Of a stretch of DNA of 32,488 nt, positions 8,132 to 15,211 are shown piece by piece (position 1 is the first letter of the stretch; every line of letters starts with the position of its first letter). The stretch lies in NCBI GenBank assembly GCA_026993285.1, contig JALWTZ010000003.1, positions 1 through 32,488 of the forward strand. The letters are read 5' to 3'. Origin of the DNA: Lysobacterales bacterium (GTDB lineage: Bacteria; Pseudomonadota; Gammaproteobacteria; Xanthomonadales; S139-57). The translations under genes and the position numbers were made by a program. The notes below the pieces were generated by a model. It was not told the DNA's origin. It saw nothing but the letters and a program-made list of their open reading frames with translations, and did not search any database.

Positions 8132-9645
8132 GCACAGACCCGCAACTGCTGCACCGGCTGGTACGGGCCATTGGCCGGGCACGGGTCTACGATGTGGCCC
8201 ACCGCACCCCGCTGCAGCTGACCGAACTGCTCAGCCAGCGTTGTGACCAGCAGATCTTTCTCAAGCGGGAAGACCTGCAGCGCACCCATTCCTTCAAGTG
8301 CCGGGGCAGTTACAACCGCATCGTGCAACTGCCCCTGGGCACCAGCGGCGTAATCGCCGCATCCGCCGGCAACCATGCCCAGGGCGTGGCCCTGGGTGCC
8401 CGTGAACGGGGCCTGCCGGCCACCATCGTCATGCCGCGCACCACCCCGCGCATCAAGGTACAGGCAGTGGAACGCTACGGCCCGCATATCGTGCTCTTTG
8501 GCGACAATTTCGACCAGGCCAAGGCCCACGCCCTGAAACTGGCGCAGGAAAACGGCTGGCAGATGATCCACCCCTTCGATGATTTCGATGTCATCGCCGG
8601 CCAGGGCACAGTAGGCAAGGAGATTCTCGACGAGGAACCGGATGTGGATGTGGTCTTCGTACCCGTGGGTGGTGGCGGCCTGCTGGCCGGCGTGGCCGCC
8701 TGGATCAAACACCTGCACCCGGACTGCCGCATCGTGGCGGTGGAAGCGGAAGAATCCGCCTGCTTCGCCGCCGCCCGCGAAGCCGGCCAGCCGGTGGACC
8801 TCAACACCGTGGACAGCTTTGCCGACGGGGTGGCCGTCAAGCGCATCGGCGAGCTGGCCTTCTCCATCGCCAACCCGCTGGTGGACGAAGTGATTACCGT
8901 ATCCGCCGATGCCATCTGCGCCGCCATCAAGGCCGTGTATGAAAACACCCGCTCCATCGCCGAACCGGCCGGCGCGCTGGCCCTGGCCGGGCTGAAGCAA
9001 TGGGTGAAGCAGGCGCCGGAGCCCAACATGAAACTGGTGGCCCTGCTCAGCGGTGCCAACATCGACTTTCACAACCTGCGCTACATTTCCGAACGCACGG
9101 AACTGGGCGAGCACCGCGAAGCCCTGTTCGCGGTGACCATTCCGGAAAAACCCGGCGAATTTCTCAAGCTCAGCCGGGCCCTGCACGGGCGTAACATCAC
9201 CGAATTCAACTACCGCTACAACGACGACCGTGCCGCGCAGATTTTCATCGGCGTGCAAACCCCCGGCGGGCGCAAGGAAGGCCAGGCGGTGCATCAGGAA
9301 CTGGAACAGGCCGGCTACCCGGTGATGGACCTGAGCGACAACGAAACCGCCAAGCTGCACCTGCGCTATCTCATGGGCGGCCATGCCGCCAACAACGGTG
9401 AATACCTGTTTCGTTTTGAATTCCCGGAACGCCCCGGCGCGCTGATCCAGTTTCTCGAAGCGCTGGGCATGCGCTGGAACATCAGCCTGTTCCACTACCG
9501 CAACCATGGTGCGGCCATGGGGCGGGTACTGCTAGGTCTACAGGCACCGGAAGGGCAAAGGGAGGCACTGCTGGCCACCCTGACCCAGACGGGCTACCCC
9601 TTTGTGGACGAAAGCGAAAATCCGGCCTGTCGTTTGTTTCTCTGA
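8128..9645 (+). CDS. ilvA: biosynthetic threonine ammonia-lyase
   Basis: A 505-residue PLP enzyme converting threonine to 2-oxobutanoate, the first step of isoleucine synthesis. The PLP lysine is in THSFKCRGSYN and the phosphate-binding glycine loop in VGGGGLLAG. Two ACT-like regulatory repeats follow (ALFAVTIPEKPGEFLKLSRAL and YLFRFEFPERPGALIQFLEAL), the arrangement that gives isoleucine feedback inhibition in the long biosynthetic form. The length is close to the 514 residues of the E. coli enzyme. The start overlaps the ilvD stop. An ilvD-ilvA pair places both enzymes for isoleucine under one transcript, without ilvG, M or E nearby. Confidence 0.97.
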   Translation: MSTDPQLLHRLVRAIGRARVYDVAHRTPLQLTELLSQRCDQQIFLKREDLQRTHSFKCRGSYNRIVQLPLGTSGVIAASAGNHAQGVALGARERGLPATIVMPRTTPRIKVQAVERYGPHIVLFGDNFDQAKAHALKLAQENGWQMIHPFDDFDVIAGQGTVGKEILDEEPDVDVVFVPVGGGGLLAGVAAWIKHLHPDCRIVAVEAEESACFAAAREAGQPVDLNTVDSFADGVAVKRIGELAFSIANPLVDEVITVSADAICAAIKAVYENTRSIAEPAGALALAGLKQWVKQAPEPNMKLVALLSGANIDFHNLRYISERTELGEHREALFAVTIPEKPGEFLKLSRALHGRNITEFNYRYNDDRAAQIFIGVQTPGGRKEGQAVHQELEQAGYPVMDLSDNETAKLHLRYLMGGHAANNGEYLFRFEFPERPGALIQFLEALGMRWNISLFHYRNHGAAMGRVLLGLQAPEGQREALLATLTQTGYPFVDESENPACRLFL

Positions 9646-9652
9646 AGAAGGG

Positions 9653-9683
9653 AAAAGCCGGCGGGGACAACTATCCCGCCGGC
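9653..9683 (-). terminator. intrinsic terminator, convergent gap
   Basis: A roughly 10-bp stem GCCGGCGGG / CCCGCCGGC with one bulge lies between the convergent ilvA and 157-residue protein genes. On the minus strand it is followed by TTTT, so it mainly serves the minus-strand gene. It may also halt ilvA transcription, although no T tract is seen on the plus side. Confidence 0.7.
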
Positions 9684-9695
9684 CCAGGCTGGCTG

Positions 9696-10169
9696 TCAGC
9701 GACGGCCGGACTCGGCACCCGGCCGGTTTGCTGCGGGTACGGCATCCACTGGCCTGACCAGAACTTCCAGGGAGAAGCGGGTGGATTCAGGTGTGTAACC
9801 ACCGATGGTGAGCGTAGCTTTCCGGTTCAGGAACGCGCCCAGTTGTACCGGTTCACCCTTCAAGCTGGATTGAGCGCCGGCAAGGATATCCAGCATCGCA
9901 TAAGGCTCTCCCTTTGGGCTCACTGCCAGCTCCGTAATGGTCAGCTGAACCTGATACAGGCGGGTGCCTTCACCATCCCGAAACGCAAGCTGCCCGGTCT
10001 TGCCCTCGGCCAGGGTCATGGCGGCATCGAAGGCCTTGCCTGCATCGTTGATGGCCAGCGCCACTTCAAAAAGCCGGGGCGAGGCTGCTTGGGCCGGGGT
10101 CAGGAAAAGGAACAGGGACAGAAGGGGCAGCAGAGCGCCTTCCTTTTTCATGCCTGGGTTTGAAAACAT
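9696..10169 (-). CDS. hypothetical secreted protein
   Basis: A 157-residue protein I do not recognise. The N-terminus has lysines followed by a hydrophobic stretch (LLPLLSLFLFL) and an AQAA cleavage region near residue 29, so it should be exported. The mature part is predicted to be rich in beta strands (LYQVQLTITELAVSP, KATLTIGGY, TRFSLEVLVRPVD) and ends in a polar tail. The start at 10169 is supported by AAGGAG 6 bases upstream, better than the internal ATG at 10151. It ends at an intrinsic terminator. It lies downstream of the 660-residue secreted protein but is separated from it by that gene's own terminator. Confidence 0.75.
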   Translation of the reverse strand: MFSNPGMKKEGALLPLLSLFLFLTPAQAASPRLFEVALAINDAGKAFDAAMTLAEGKTGQLAFRDGEGTRLYQVQLTITELAVSPKGEPYAMLDILAGAQSSLKGEPVQLGAFLNRKATLTIGGYTPESTRFSLEVLVRPVDAVPAANRPGAESGRR

Positions 10170-10252
10170 ACCGATCTCCTTGGTTGTTGGGTTGGCAAAG
10201 GCAGGCTAGCTGTTTGCCGTCATGGTTTCAAGCCTGGGAAAAATGCCCTCGC

Positions 10253-10283
10253 AATAAAACCGGCAGGGCGCACACCCTGCCGG
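10253..10283 (-). terminator. intrinsic terminator of the 660-residue protein gene
   Basis: A perfect 9-bp stem CCGGCAGGG / CCCTGCCGG with a 6-base loop is followed on the minus strand by TTTTATT. It lies just after the stop codon at 10292. Confidence 0.88.
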
Positions 10284-10291
10284 ATGACTGC

Positions 10292-12274
10292 TCATGGGCA
10301 GGTATTGCCAAGGAATGTGGAAGATAAACCTTGCATGACCGCCGTACCGAAACATTGCGCCGTATAACCGGATGACACGCTGATTGCACTGGTGCTTTTC
10401 TTGTCAATCTGGCTATTGGTCATCTGAAAAAATTCATTCGCGCCCGAAGTTACCGTTCCATTCAAGGCAATACTGGCCAGAGACGAACTGCCGTTTTCCA
10501 CAACCGAATTGGATATTGACACATAATAATAATCACTGGGATTGTCCACTCGGATTGTCTCTGCATCAGAGGCATATACCTTTGAGAAAGCCATCTCCAG
10601 AGTGCTCTTCTGCAAGAGCATTACATTTGACTGCCCATTAACAGAAAAATCAGAATGCTTCATCGTAATGCGATCCAGATTTGCACTCTTTGACCAGATC
10701 CCAATTAGATAGGAATTAGGGGCACCGGCCGAAGTAGTCTTGAGACTGCTGTGATCAACGACCAGACTGCCGCCATCCAGCTCAATCGCTGTATAGTTCA
10801 CGGTTCCAGTAGCTCTATTAAGTTGATAGTAGGTGATATCAACATTATTCATTCTGGCTGTGTATCCACTGGAAAAGGACAATGTACTCAAGTTGGCTGT
10901 ACCACTGAAATCCCCCACATAAAAATTGATATAAAATGTCGAATTTTCTATAGCACAAAAACCACCATTACAGGCAATAGTCTTTCCAAAAGCGCCCGCG
11001 GAATCCACAGAATTGATTAAATAATCAAAAGCAATATTTCTAATATCAATATTTGCAGTTGAAGCCAGAAAAGATACTGTATTGTCAGCAGGATACCATT
11101 TAACAGACAAATCCTGAAATACCAGTTTGTTATTACCCATATTAATGACCTGCTGGCCGGAAGGGCTGGCTGGGGGATCAATGCGTGTGACATCCCTTCC
11201 CTGACCTCGGATTATCACTTTGTTTGATGCAAATACTGACAAATCAATACCCGATTGCATGGTAAATACCCCGGAACCCACATTGATGATGCAAACCGCC
11301 CCGGAACACCATTGCGCGTGATTCGTCACGGCATCTTCCAGCGAATTATATTGCCCGCCACCGCCTGCAAGGGTCACGCTTACCTGATCCGTCACCGTAC
11401 CCTGAATGCCCTGGCAGGTCACCGTTCCGTCCGCATTGACGACACGCACCGCATTGCCAGCCGCACAGCTACCACTCACCCGGCTCTGGATAGCGCTGGT
11501 ATCCACCGAAAGGGTGGCATTACCTGTCGTAGCCCCCCCCGAGAGACCACTGCCTGCAGTCACCGCAGTAATGTCACCCGCACCCACATTGGTGCAAGTT
11601 ACACTGCCATCCACTGCCACGGTAGTCATGGCCTGGCCTGCGGAGCAACCGCCACTCACCCGGCTCTGGATGGTGTTTGTATCCACATTCAGCGTGACAT
11701 CACCGCTGCTGGCACCCCCCGTCAAACCGGTGCCGGCAAATACCGAGGTAATATCGCCCGCGCCCACACTGGCGCAGCTTACCGTGCCATCTGCCGCCAC
11801 AGTGGTCATCGCCTGCCCGGCGGGGCAGGTCCCTGTTACGCGCAACTGTACTTCGTTGCTGTCTACATCCGCACTGCCGATGGCACTGGCCAGCATGGTG
11901 GCCTGCAGGGCGTACTGCGCCACCGGCGCGGCCCGCACGGGGGTGCGTGGCGTCAAGGCATAGGTATTGGCGCCATCATTGACGCTGATGGCCAGCCAGA
12001 CCTGATCGGTGTCGAAAATAAAGTTCAGATCCACATCCAGGCTGAACTGGCCGCCATTGACGGCCACATTGGGAAAATTCTGCGTGCTGCCCAGTTGGGT
12101 GCCGCCGGTCTCTGCATTCCAGGCTTCCAAGGTGAAGTTGTAATTGCCCGTGGGGTATTGGCCAGACAGTTGCAGCTTGCCCTGTACGGTAAACACACTG
12201 CCAATGGGCGTCTGGGCCTGTGCCACCGGCAAAAGCATGCAGAGTGAAAACAGTATGGAGAATAGGCGGTTCAT
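10292..12274 (-). CDS. secreted repeat protein with C-terminal beta-helix-like domain
   Basis: A 660-residue protein of unknown function. It has a signal peptide (LFSILFSLCMLLPVAQAQ, cleavage near residue 20), then a conserved N-terminal domain (residues 25-140) shared with the next gene. Two 60-residue tandem repeats follow (142-201 and 202-261) plus a partial third copy, each containing GDIT(S/A)V.AG(T/S)GL(T/S)GG, a pattern seen in phage tail-fibre collars and some surface proteins. The C-terminal 350 residues are rich in Asn, Ser and short strands (VIIRGQGRDVTRIDPPAS, LVFQDLSVKW, IDIRNIAFDY) and resemble a right-handed beta helix. The start at 12274 is chosen over 12316 because of the signal peptide and a GAGG 6 bases upstream. 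DNA for the C-terminal half is visibly more AT-rich than the N-terminal half. A surface or extracellular role is inferred. Confidence 0.8.
   Translation of the reverse strand: MNRLFSILFSLCMLLPVAQAQTPIGSVFTVQGKLQLSGQYPTGNYNFTLEAWNAETGGTQLGSTQNFPNVAVNGGQFSLDVDLNFIFDTDQVWLAISVNDGANTYALTPRTPVRAAPVAQYALQATMLASAIGSADVDSNEVQLRVTGTCPAGQAMTTVAADGTVSCASVGAGDITSVFAGTGLTGGASSGDVTLNVDTNTIQSRVSGGCSAGQAMTTVAVDGSVTCTNVGAGDITAVTAGSGLSGGATTGNATLSVDTSAIQSRVSGSCAAGNAVRVVNADGTVTCQGIQGTVTDQVSVTLAGGGGQYNSLEDAVTNHAQWCSGAVCIINVGSGVFTMQSGIDLSVFASNKVIIRGQGRDVTRIDPPASPSGQQVINMGNNKLVFQDLSVKWYPADNTVSFLASTANIDIRNIAFDYLINSVDSAGAFGKTIACNGGFCAIENSTFYINFYVGDFSGTANLSTLSFSSGYTARMNNVDITYYQLNRATGTVNYTAIELDGGSLVVDHSSLKTTSAGAPNSYLIGIWSKSANLDRITMKHSDFSVNGQSNVMLLQKSTLEMAFSKVYASDAETIRVDNPSDYYYVSISNSVVENGSSSLASIALNGTVTSGANEFFQMTNSQIDKKSTSAISVSSGYTAQCFGTAVMQGLSSTFLGNTCP
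11400..11851 (-). repeat. 180-bp tandem repeats inside the secreted protein gene
   Basis: Two full 180-bp copies (11672-11851 and 11492-11671) and part of a third encode 60-residue units starting (V/I)Q(L/S)RV. The marker string CGGCTCTGGA recurs exactly 180 bases apart (11481 and 11661). Such in-frame units can expand or contract by slippage or recombination. Confidence 0.85.
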
Positions 12275-12314
12275 GACAGACCTCGTTTTATTAAATCCTT
12301 CGATGCGCGCACCC

Positions 12315-12348
12315 AAAAGCCTGCGAGGCTGATGGCCCCGCAGGCTTT
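12315..12348 (-). terminator. intrinsic terminator of the 498-residue protein gene
   Basis: A 10-bp perfect stem AAAGCCTGCG / CGCAGGCTTT flanks a loop that itself can pair. On the minus strand it reads into TTTTGGG. It lies 9 bp beyond the stop codon at 12357 and separates the two paralogous genes. Confidence 0.82.
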
Positions 12349-12356
12349 GGCTGGCA

Positions 12357-13853
12357 TCAATGGGGTTGGGTGGTGGTGTAGGTGATCACTACGCCGTGCA
12401 AGATAACCGATGCTCCATTTGAATCCGGGCTGGGCCGGAACAGCAGGTAGTAGGTATTGGCGCTGTTGTCCACAGGCGTGGTGGTGATGTTGGCATCAGA
12501 AGATGAACCACTGACCTTGATAAAGGTGGAACTACTGCCCCCGCTGCTGGCGGCGACAGCCAGCGTGCTTTCGGAACCGTTGCTGGGCCCCAGCATGGTG
12601 GAAGATTGCAGCAACACATCGCCGTCATTGTCGGAACCATCCGTCCAGTAGAAATCCATGCGGGTGATTACCGCGCCGTCCGGCAGATCGACCGGGGCAA
12701 AATACGCCGGGTTGCCTGTATTGGTCTGGTTTTGCAGATCCGGGCCGGTGATCTGGTAGCTTTCGGTACTGGAAGGACGGAAAGCCGCCGGTGGAATGGA
12801 AAGCCGTGCCGTATGGGCGGCCCAGGTCAGGCTGCCGGTCACATGGGCGTCGCCCTCCGCATAAACCGCATAGCCCAGGTTGGTGGGTGCCGTGCCGTAG
12901 ACGCCATAGCTGGTGGAGGTGTTGGAAGTGGCCGTGCCCTTGACGCCATAGATGCTGCCAGTACCATCCACACCCGTTCCACCGTCCACACCGGTGATGG
13001 CTGTACCACCCGCGCTGGCCCGACCATAAATGGGAAAGGTATCCGCTTCCGCATACACGCCTACGTAGGGGGCCGTCGCCCAAACGCCGTAACCGCTGGT
13101 GCTGTTGGAATTGGCACGCACACCCGCACTGGTAGCCCCGGTATTGGCGGATGCATTCGCAAAGATGGCGTAGGGAGAACCGGTGGTTTGATTGTTTTCC
13201 ACTGACAGCGTGGAACCGGCGTCCGTGGCCAGCAATGCCAGCGGTACCTGCAGGGCCACTGCCACATCACCGGCGGTGCCACCACCAACCAGGCCGGTGC
13301 CGGCGGTCACGCTGGTGATGTCACCAGTGCCGGCGCCACCCGTACTGTTACAGGTCACCGAGCCGTCGGCGGCCACCGCGGTCATCGCCTGCCCGGAAGG
13401 GCAGGTGCCCGTGACCCGCAGCTGGATGGCATTGGCATCCACATCCGCACTGCCGATGGCACTGGCCAGCATGGTGGCCTGCAGGGCGTATTGCGCCACC
13501 GGCGCGGCCCGCACGGGGGTACGGGGTGTCAGGGCATAGGTGTTGGCGCCGTCATTGACGCTGATGGCCAGCCAGACCTGCTCGGTATCGAACACATAGC
13601 CCAGATCCACATCCAGACTGAACTGGCCGCCGTTGACGGCTACTGCGGGAAAGTTCTGGGTCGCGCCCACCTGCGTGCCACCACTGGCCGAATCCCAGGC
13701 TTCCACGGTAAAGCTGTAGGTACCCGTGGGGTATTGGCCGGACAGCTGCAGCTTGCCCTGCACGGTAAAGACACTTTCTACCGGCGTCAGTGCCCAGCTG
13801 GCCTGGGTCAGGCCCAGCAGCAGCGCGAAAAATACCTTCATCATTTTGTTCAT
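12357..13853 (-). CDS. secreted protein, paralogue of the 660-residue protein
   Basis: A 498-residue exported protein (signal peptide with core VFFALLLGLTQASWA). Residues 28-167 are nearly identical to the neighbouring 660-residue protein, down to the NDGANTYALTPRTPVRAAPV segment, and it carries one collar-like GDITSVTAGTGLVGG unit. The middle holds short YGV-type repeats (GYGVWAT, VGVYAE, IYGVKG, SYGVYG, YAVYAEGD). The last 150 residues form a compact domain (PVDLPDGAVITRMDFYW ... ILHGVVITYTT) of a type found in other secreted bacterial proteins, whose name I cannot give. The ATG at 13853 has GGGAG upstream. Function is unknown; it is probably displayed on or released from the cell. Confidence 0.8.
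   Translation of the reverse strand: MNKMMKVFFALLLGLTQASWALTPVESVFTVQGKLQLSGQYPTGTYSFTVEAWDSASGGTQVGATQNFPAVAVNGGQFSLDVDLGYVFDTEQVWLAISVNDGANTYALTPRTPVRAAPVAQYALQATMLASAIGSADVDANAIQLRVTGTCPSGQAMTAVAADGSVTCNSTGGAGTGDITSVTAGTGLVGGGTAGDVAVALQVPLALLATDAGSTLSVENNQTTGSPYAIFANASANTGATSAGVRANSNSTSGYGVWATAPYVGVYAEADTFPIYGRASAGGTAITGVDGGTGVDGTGSIYGVKGTATSNTSTSYGVYGTAPTNLGYAVYAEGDAHVTGSLTWAAHTARLSIPPAAFRPSSTESYQITGPDLQNQTNTGNPAYFAPVDLPDGAVITRMDFYWTDGSDNDGDVLLQSSTMLGPSNGSESTLAVAASSGGSSSTFIKVSGSSSDANITTTPVDNSANTYYLLFRPSPDSNGASVILHGVVITYTTTQPH
13355..13772 (-). repeat. diverged direct repeat, copy B (copy A 11779-12196)
   Basis: About 420 bp encoding residues 28-167 of the 498-residue protein is highly similar at DNA level to 11779-12196 in the neighbouring gene, including many synonymous positions. 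It is a paralogous duplication, possibly homogenised by gene conversion. Confidence 0.85.
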
Positions 13854-13864
13854 GGTTCCGCTCC

Positions 13865-14125
13865 CTATTCAAAGCTGTTCTTGAACACCAGATCCGCGTT
13901 GGCCTCTGGCCCCCAGTACCCGGTGGAAAGTTCATAAGCCCCGGCCTTCAGTGGCTGGGGGTCGGCATTGGCCTGACCGATGGTGACCTGCATCTGCACC
14001 GTGCCGCCGTTGGCGGTCAGGGTTTGTGTGCCACTGTCGATCACCACGCGCTCCAGCCGGTTCTGCCCCAGTGCCAGCAAGGGTACGGCCAGTGCACAGA
14101 GTGAAAGTGCGGTTTTGAATTTCAT
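13865..14125 (-). CDS. small secreted protein ending in VFKNSFE
   Basis: An 86-residue protein with a signal peptide (MKFKTALSLCALAVPLLALGQ), a short beta-rich core (LERVVIDSGTQTLTANGG, VQMQVTIGQANADPQPLKAG) and the C-terminus YWGPEANADLVFKNSFE. The core and the final aromatic-acidic (D)xxFxxxFE tail recall many small secreted proteins in Wenzhouxiangella-like genomes that end in IFxDGFE; this is from memory and tentative. It lies 11 bp upstream of the 498-residue secreted protein gene on the same strand, so the two are probably one transcript driven by the promoter at 14201-14235. Function is unknown. Confidence 0.75.
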   Translation of the reverse strand: MKFKTALSLCALAVPLLALGQNRLERVVIDSGTQTLTANGGTVQMQVTIGQANADPQPLKAGAYELSTGYWGPEANADLVFKNSFE

Positions 14126-14189
14126 GGGCGAGACTCCCTGTTTGATCTCGGGCCCAGTCTGCGCTCAGAGGGAAGGGAATACGATGATG

Positions 14190-14235
14190 AAGATATAATG
14201 AAGATATTTATATCTTTTGAATCAATATCTTACAA
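14190..14235 (-). promoter_or_regulatory. AT-rich promoter with nested inverted half-sites
   Basis: On the minus strand TTGTAA (14230-14235) and TATAAA (14207-14212) are separated by 17 bp, a good sigma-70 arrangement upstream of the secreted protein genes. The -10 lies inside a perfect palindrome AAGATAT-TT-ATATCTT (14201-14216). Further copies AAGATAT at 14190-14196 and ATATCTT at 14225-14231 flank it, giving four half-sites in nearly symmetric order. This looks like an operator covering the promoter; the regulator is not recognised. Confidence 0.6.
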
Positions 14236-14248
14236 AATGAGAGAAAGC

Positions 14249-15211
14249 TTATGGCAGTGGCAGTTGTGGCGTCTTTTTCGGCAGCCAGCCACCGGTTTCC
14301 GGCTGCAAGAGGTCGCCGTCACTGGTGATGAAACGGAAAGGCAGGCTGACCAGTTCATCATTGACGATGGCCTGAACGGCAAAATGCAGATGGGGGCCGG
14401 AGGAGTAGCCGGTGTTGCCGGAATAACCCAGCAGCTCGCCGACCAGCACCACCTGCCCCGGCTGTACGGCCACCTGTTCAAAACCCAGGTGGGCGTAGAC
14501 GGTCATGCTGCCATCTTCATGCAACAGGCGCACCCGGTTGGCCCGGTCCAGATAGTATTCCTTCTGCCCATGGCCCCAGAAATTTTCTTCCACTTCCATT
14601 ACCACCCCGTCCCGGGCGGCCAGTACCGGCGTGCCCTCGGGCATGTTGATGTCCACGGCAAATTCGTTCTGTACGGTGCCGTGGGTGCTTTGGCCATGAA
14701 ACCCCTGCCCAACCAGAAAGCGCCGGTCGGCGGGAAAGGGCAATTGCAGCAACTGTTCCTGTTCCGGCTGTGCCATGGGCCAGCCCGGCAGGGCGCGGTA
14801 GGCCAGATTGAGCTGTGCCGGCTGGTCGGCATCCTGCCGTTCCAGTTGCCAGAGCTCCACCCGGCCCGGGCCATTGAGGCGCAGGGGCCACGCTGCTTCC
14901 GGCCTTTTCAGGTTGCGGCTGCCTTCCAGGCTGATCCACAGACTGACCGGCCCGTGCAGGTGAATATTGGCACTGAGGGCAAAACCGTTGTCCTGCAGGT
15001 GCTGTTCCACCTCCAGTGGCAGTTGCGGTTCGGTCTTGACCCGTTTTTCTTCCACCGCCCGTGTGGCAGCGGGCTTTTGATCGGTATAGTGCCAGATACC
15101 GTTTTCATCCTGGTATTTCCAGTAACGCTTGCCGGCTGCCGGCTGCACAATCAGAAGGCACAGGGCTGCCAGAGCCAGCAGGGTTCGGGTTGTTTCAGCA
15201 TTCCACCACAT
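14249..15211 (-). CDS. M23 family metallopeptidase with DUF4124 domain
   Basis: A 320-residue exported protein. A hydrophobic signal segment (LLALAALCLLIVQPAAG) is followed by a DUF4124-like stretch (KRYWKYQDENGIWHYTDQKP), a beta-rich middle, and a C-terminal LytM/M23 domain with NEFAVDINMPEGTPV, VTVYAHLG-type YAHLGF and the zinc-ligand motif SGPHLHFAV. The first ligand histidine is probably that of STHGTVQNE, with longer spacing to the Asp than in classical HxxxD members. M23 enzymes cleave peptidoglycan cross-links or modulate amidases in the periplasm. The start at 15211 is chosen because it gives the signal peptide directly and has GGAGGG upstream; it overlaps the end of sdaA by 17 bp. 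Confidence 0.88.
   Translation of the reverse strand: MWWNAETTRTLLALAALCLLIVQPAAGKRYWKYQDENGIWHYTDQKPAATRAVEEKRVKTEPQLPLEVEQHLQDNGFALSANIHLHGPVSLWISLEGSRNLKRPEAAWPLRLNGPGRVELWQLERQDADQPAQLNLAYRALPGWPMAQPEQEQLLQLPFPADRRFLVGQGFHGQSTHGTVQNEFAVDINMPEGTPVLAARDGVVMEVEENFWGHGQKEYYLDRANRVRLLHEDGSMTVYAHLGFEQVAVQPGQVVLVGELLGYSGNTGYSSGPHLHFAVQAIVNDELVSLPFRFITSDGDLLQPETGGWLPKKTPQLPLP

Noticed and set aside
6245..8182. 645-codon open frame on the minus strand
   Set aside because: Antisense to ilvD; glycine- and histidine-rich translation without any family motif.
8065..9507. 480-codon open frame on the minus strand
   Set aside because: Antisense to ilvA, which is unmistakable.
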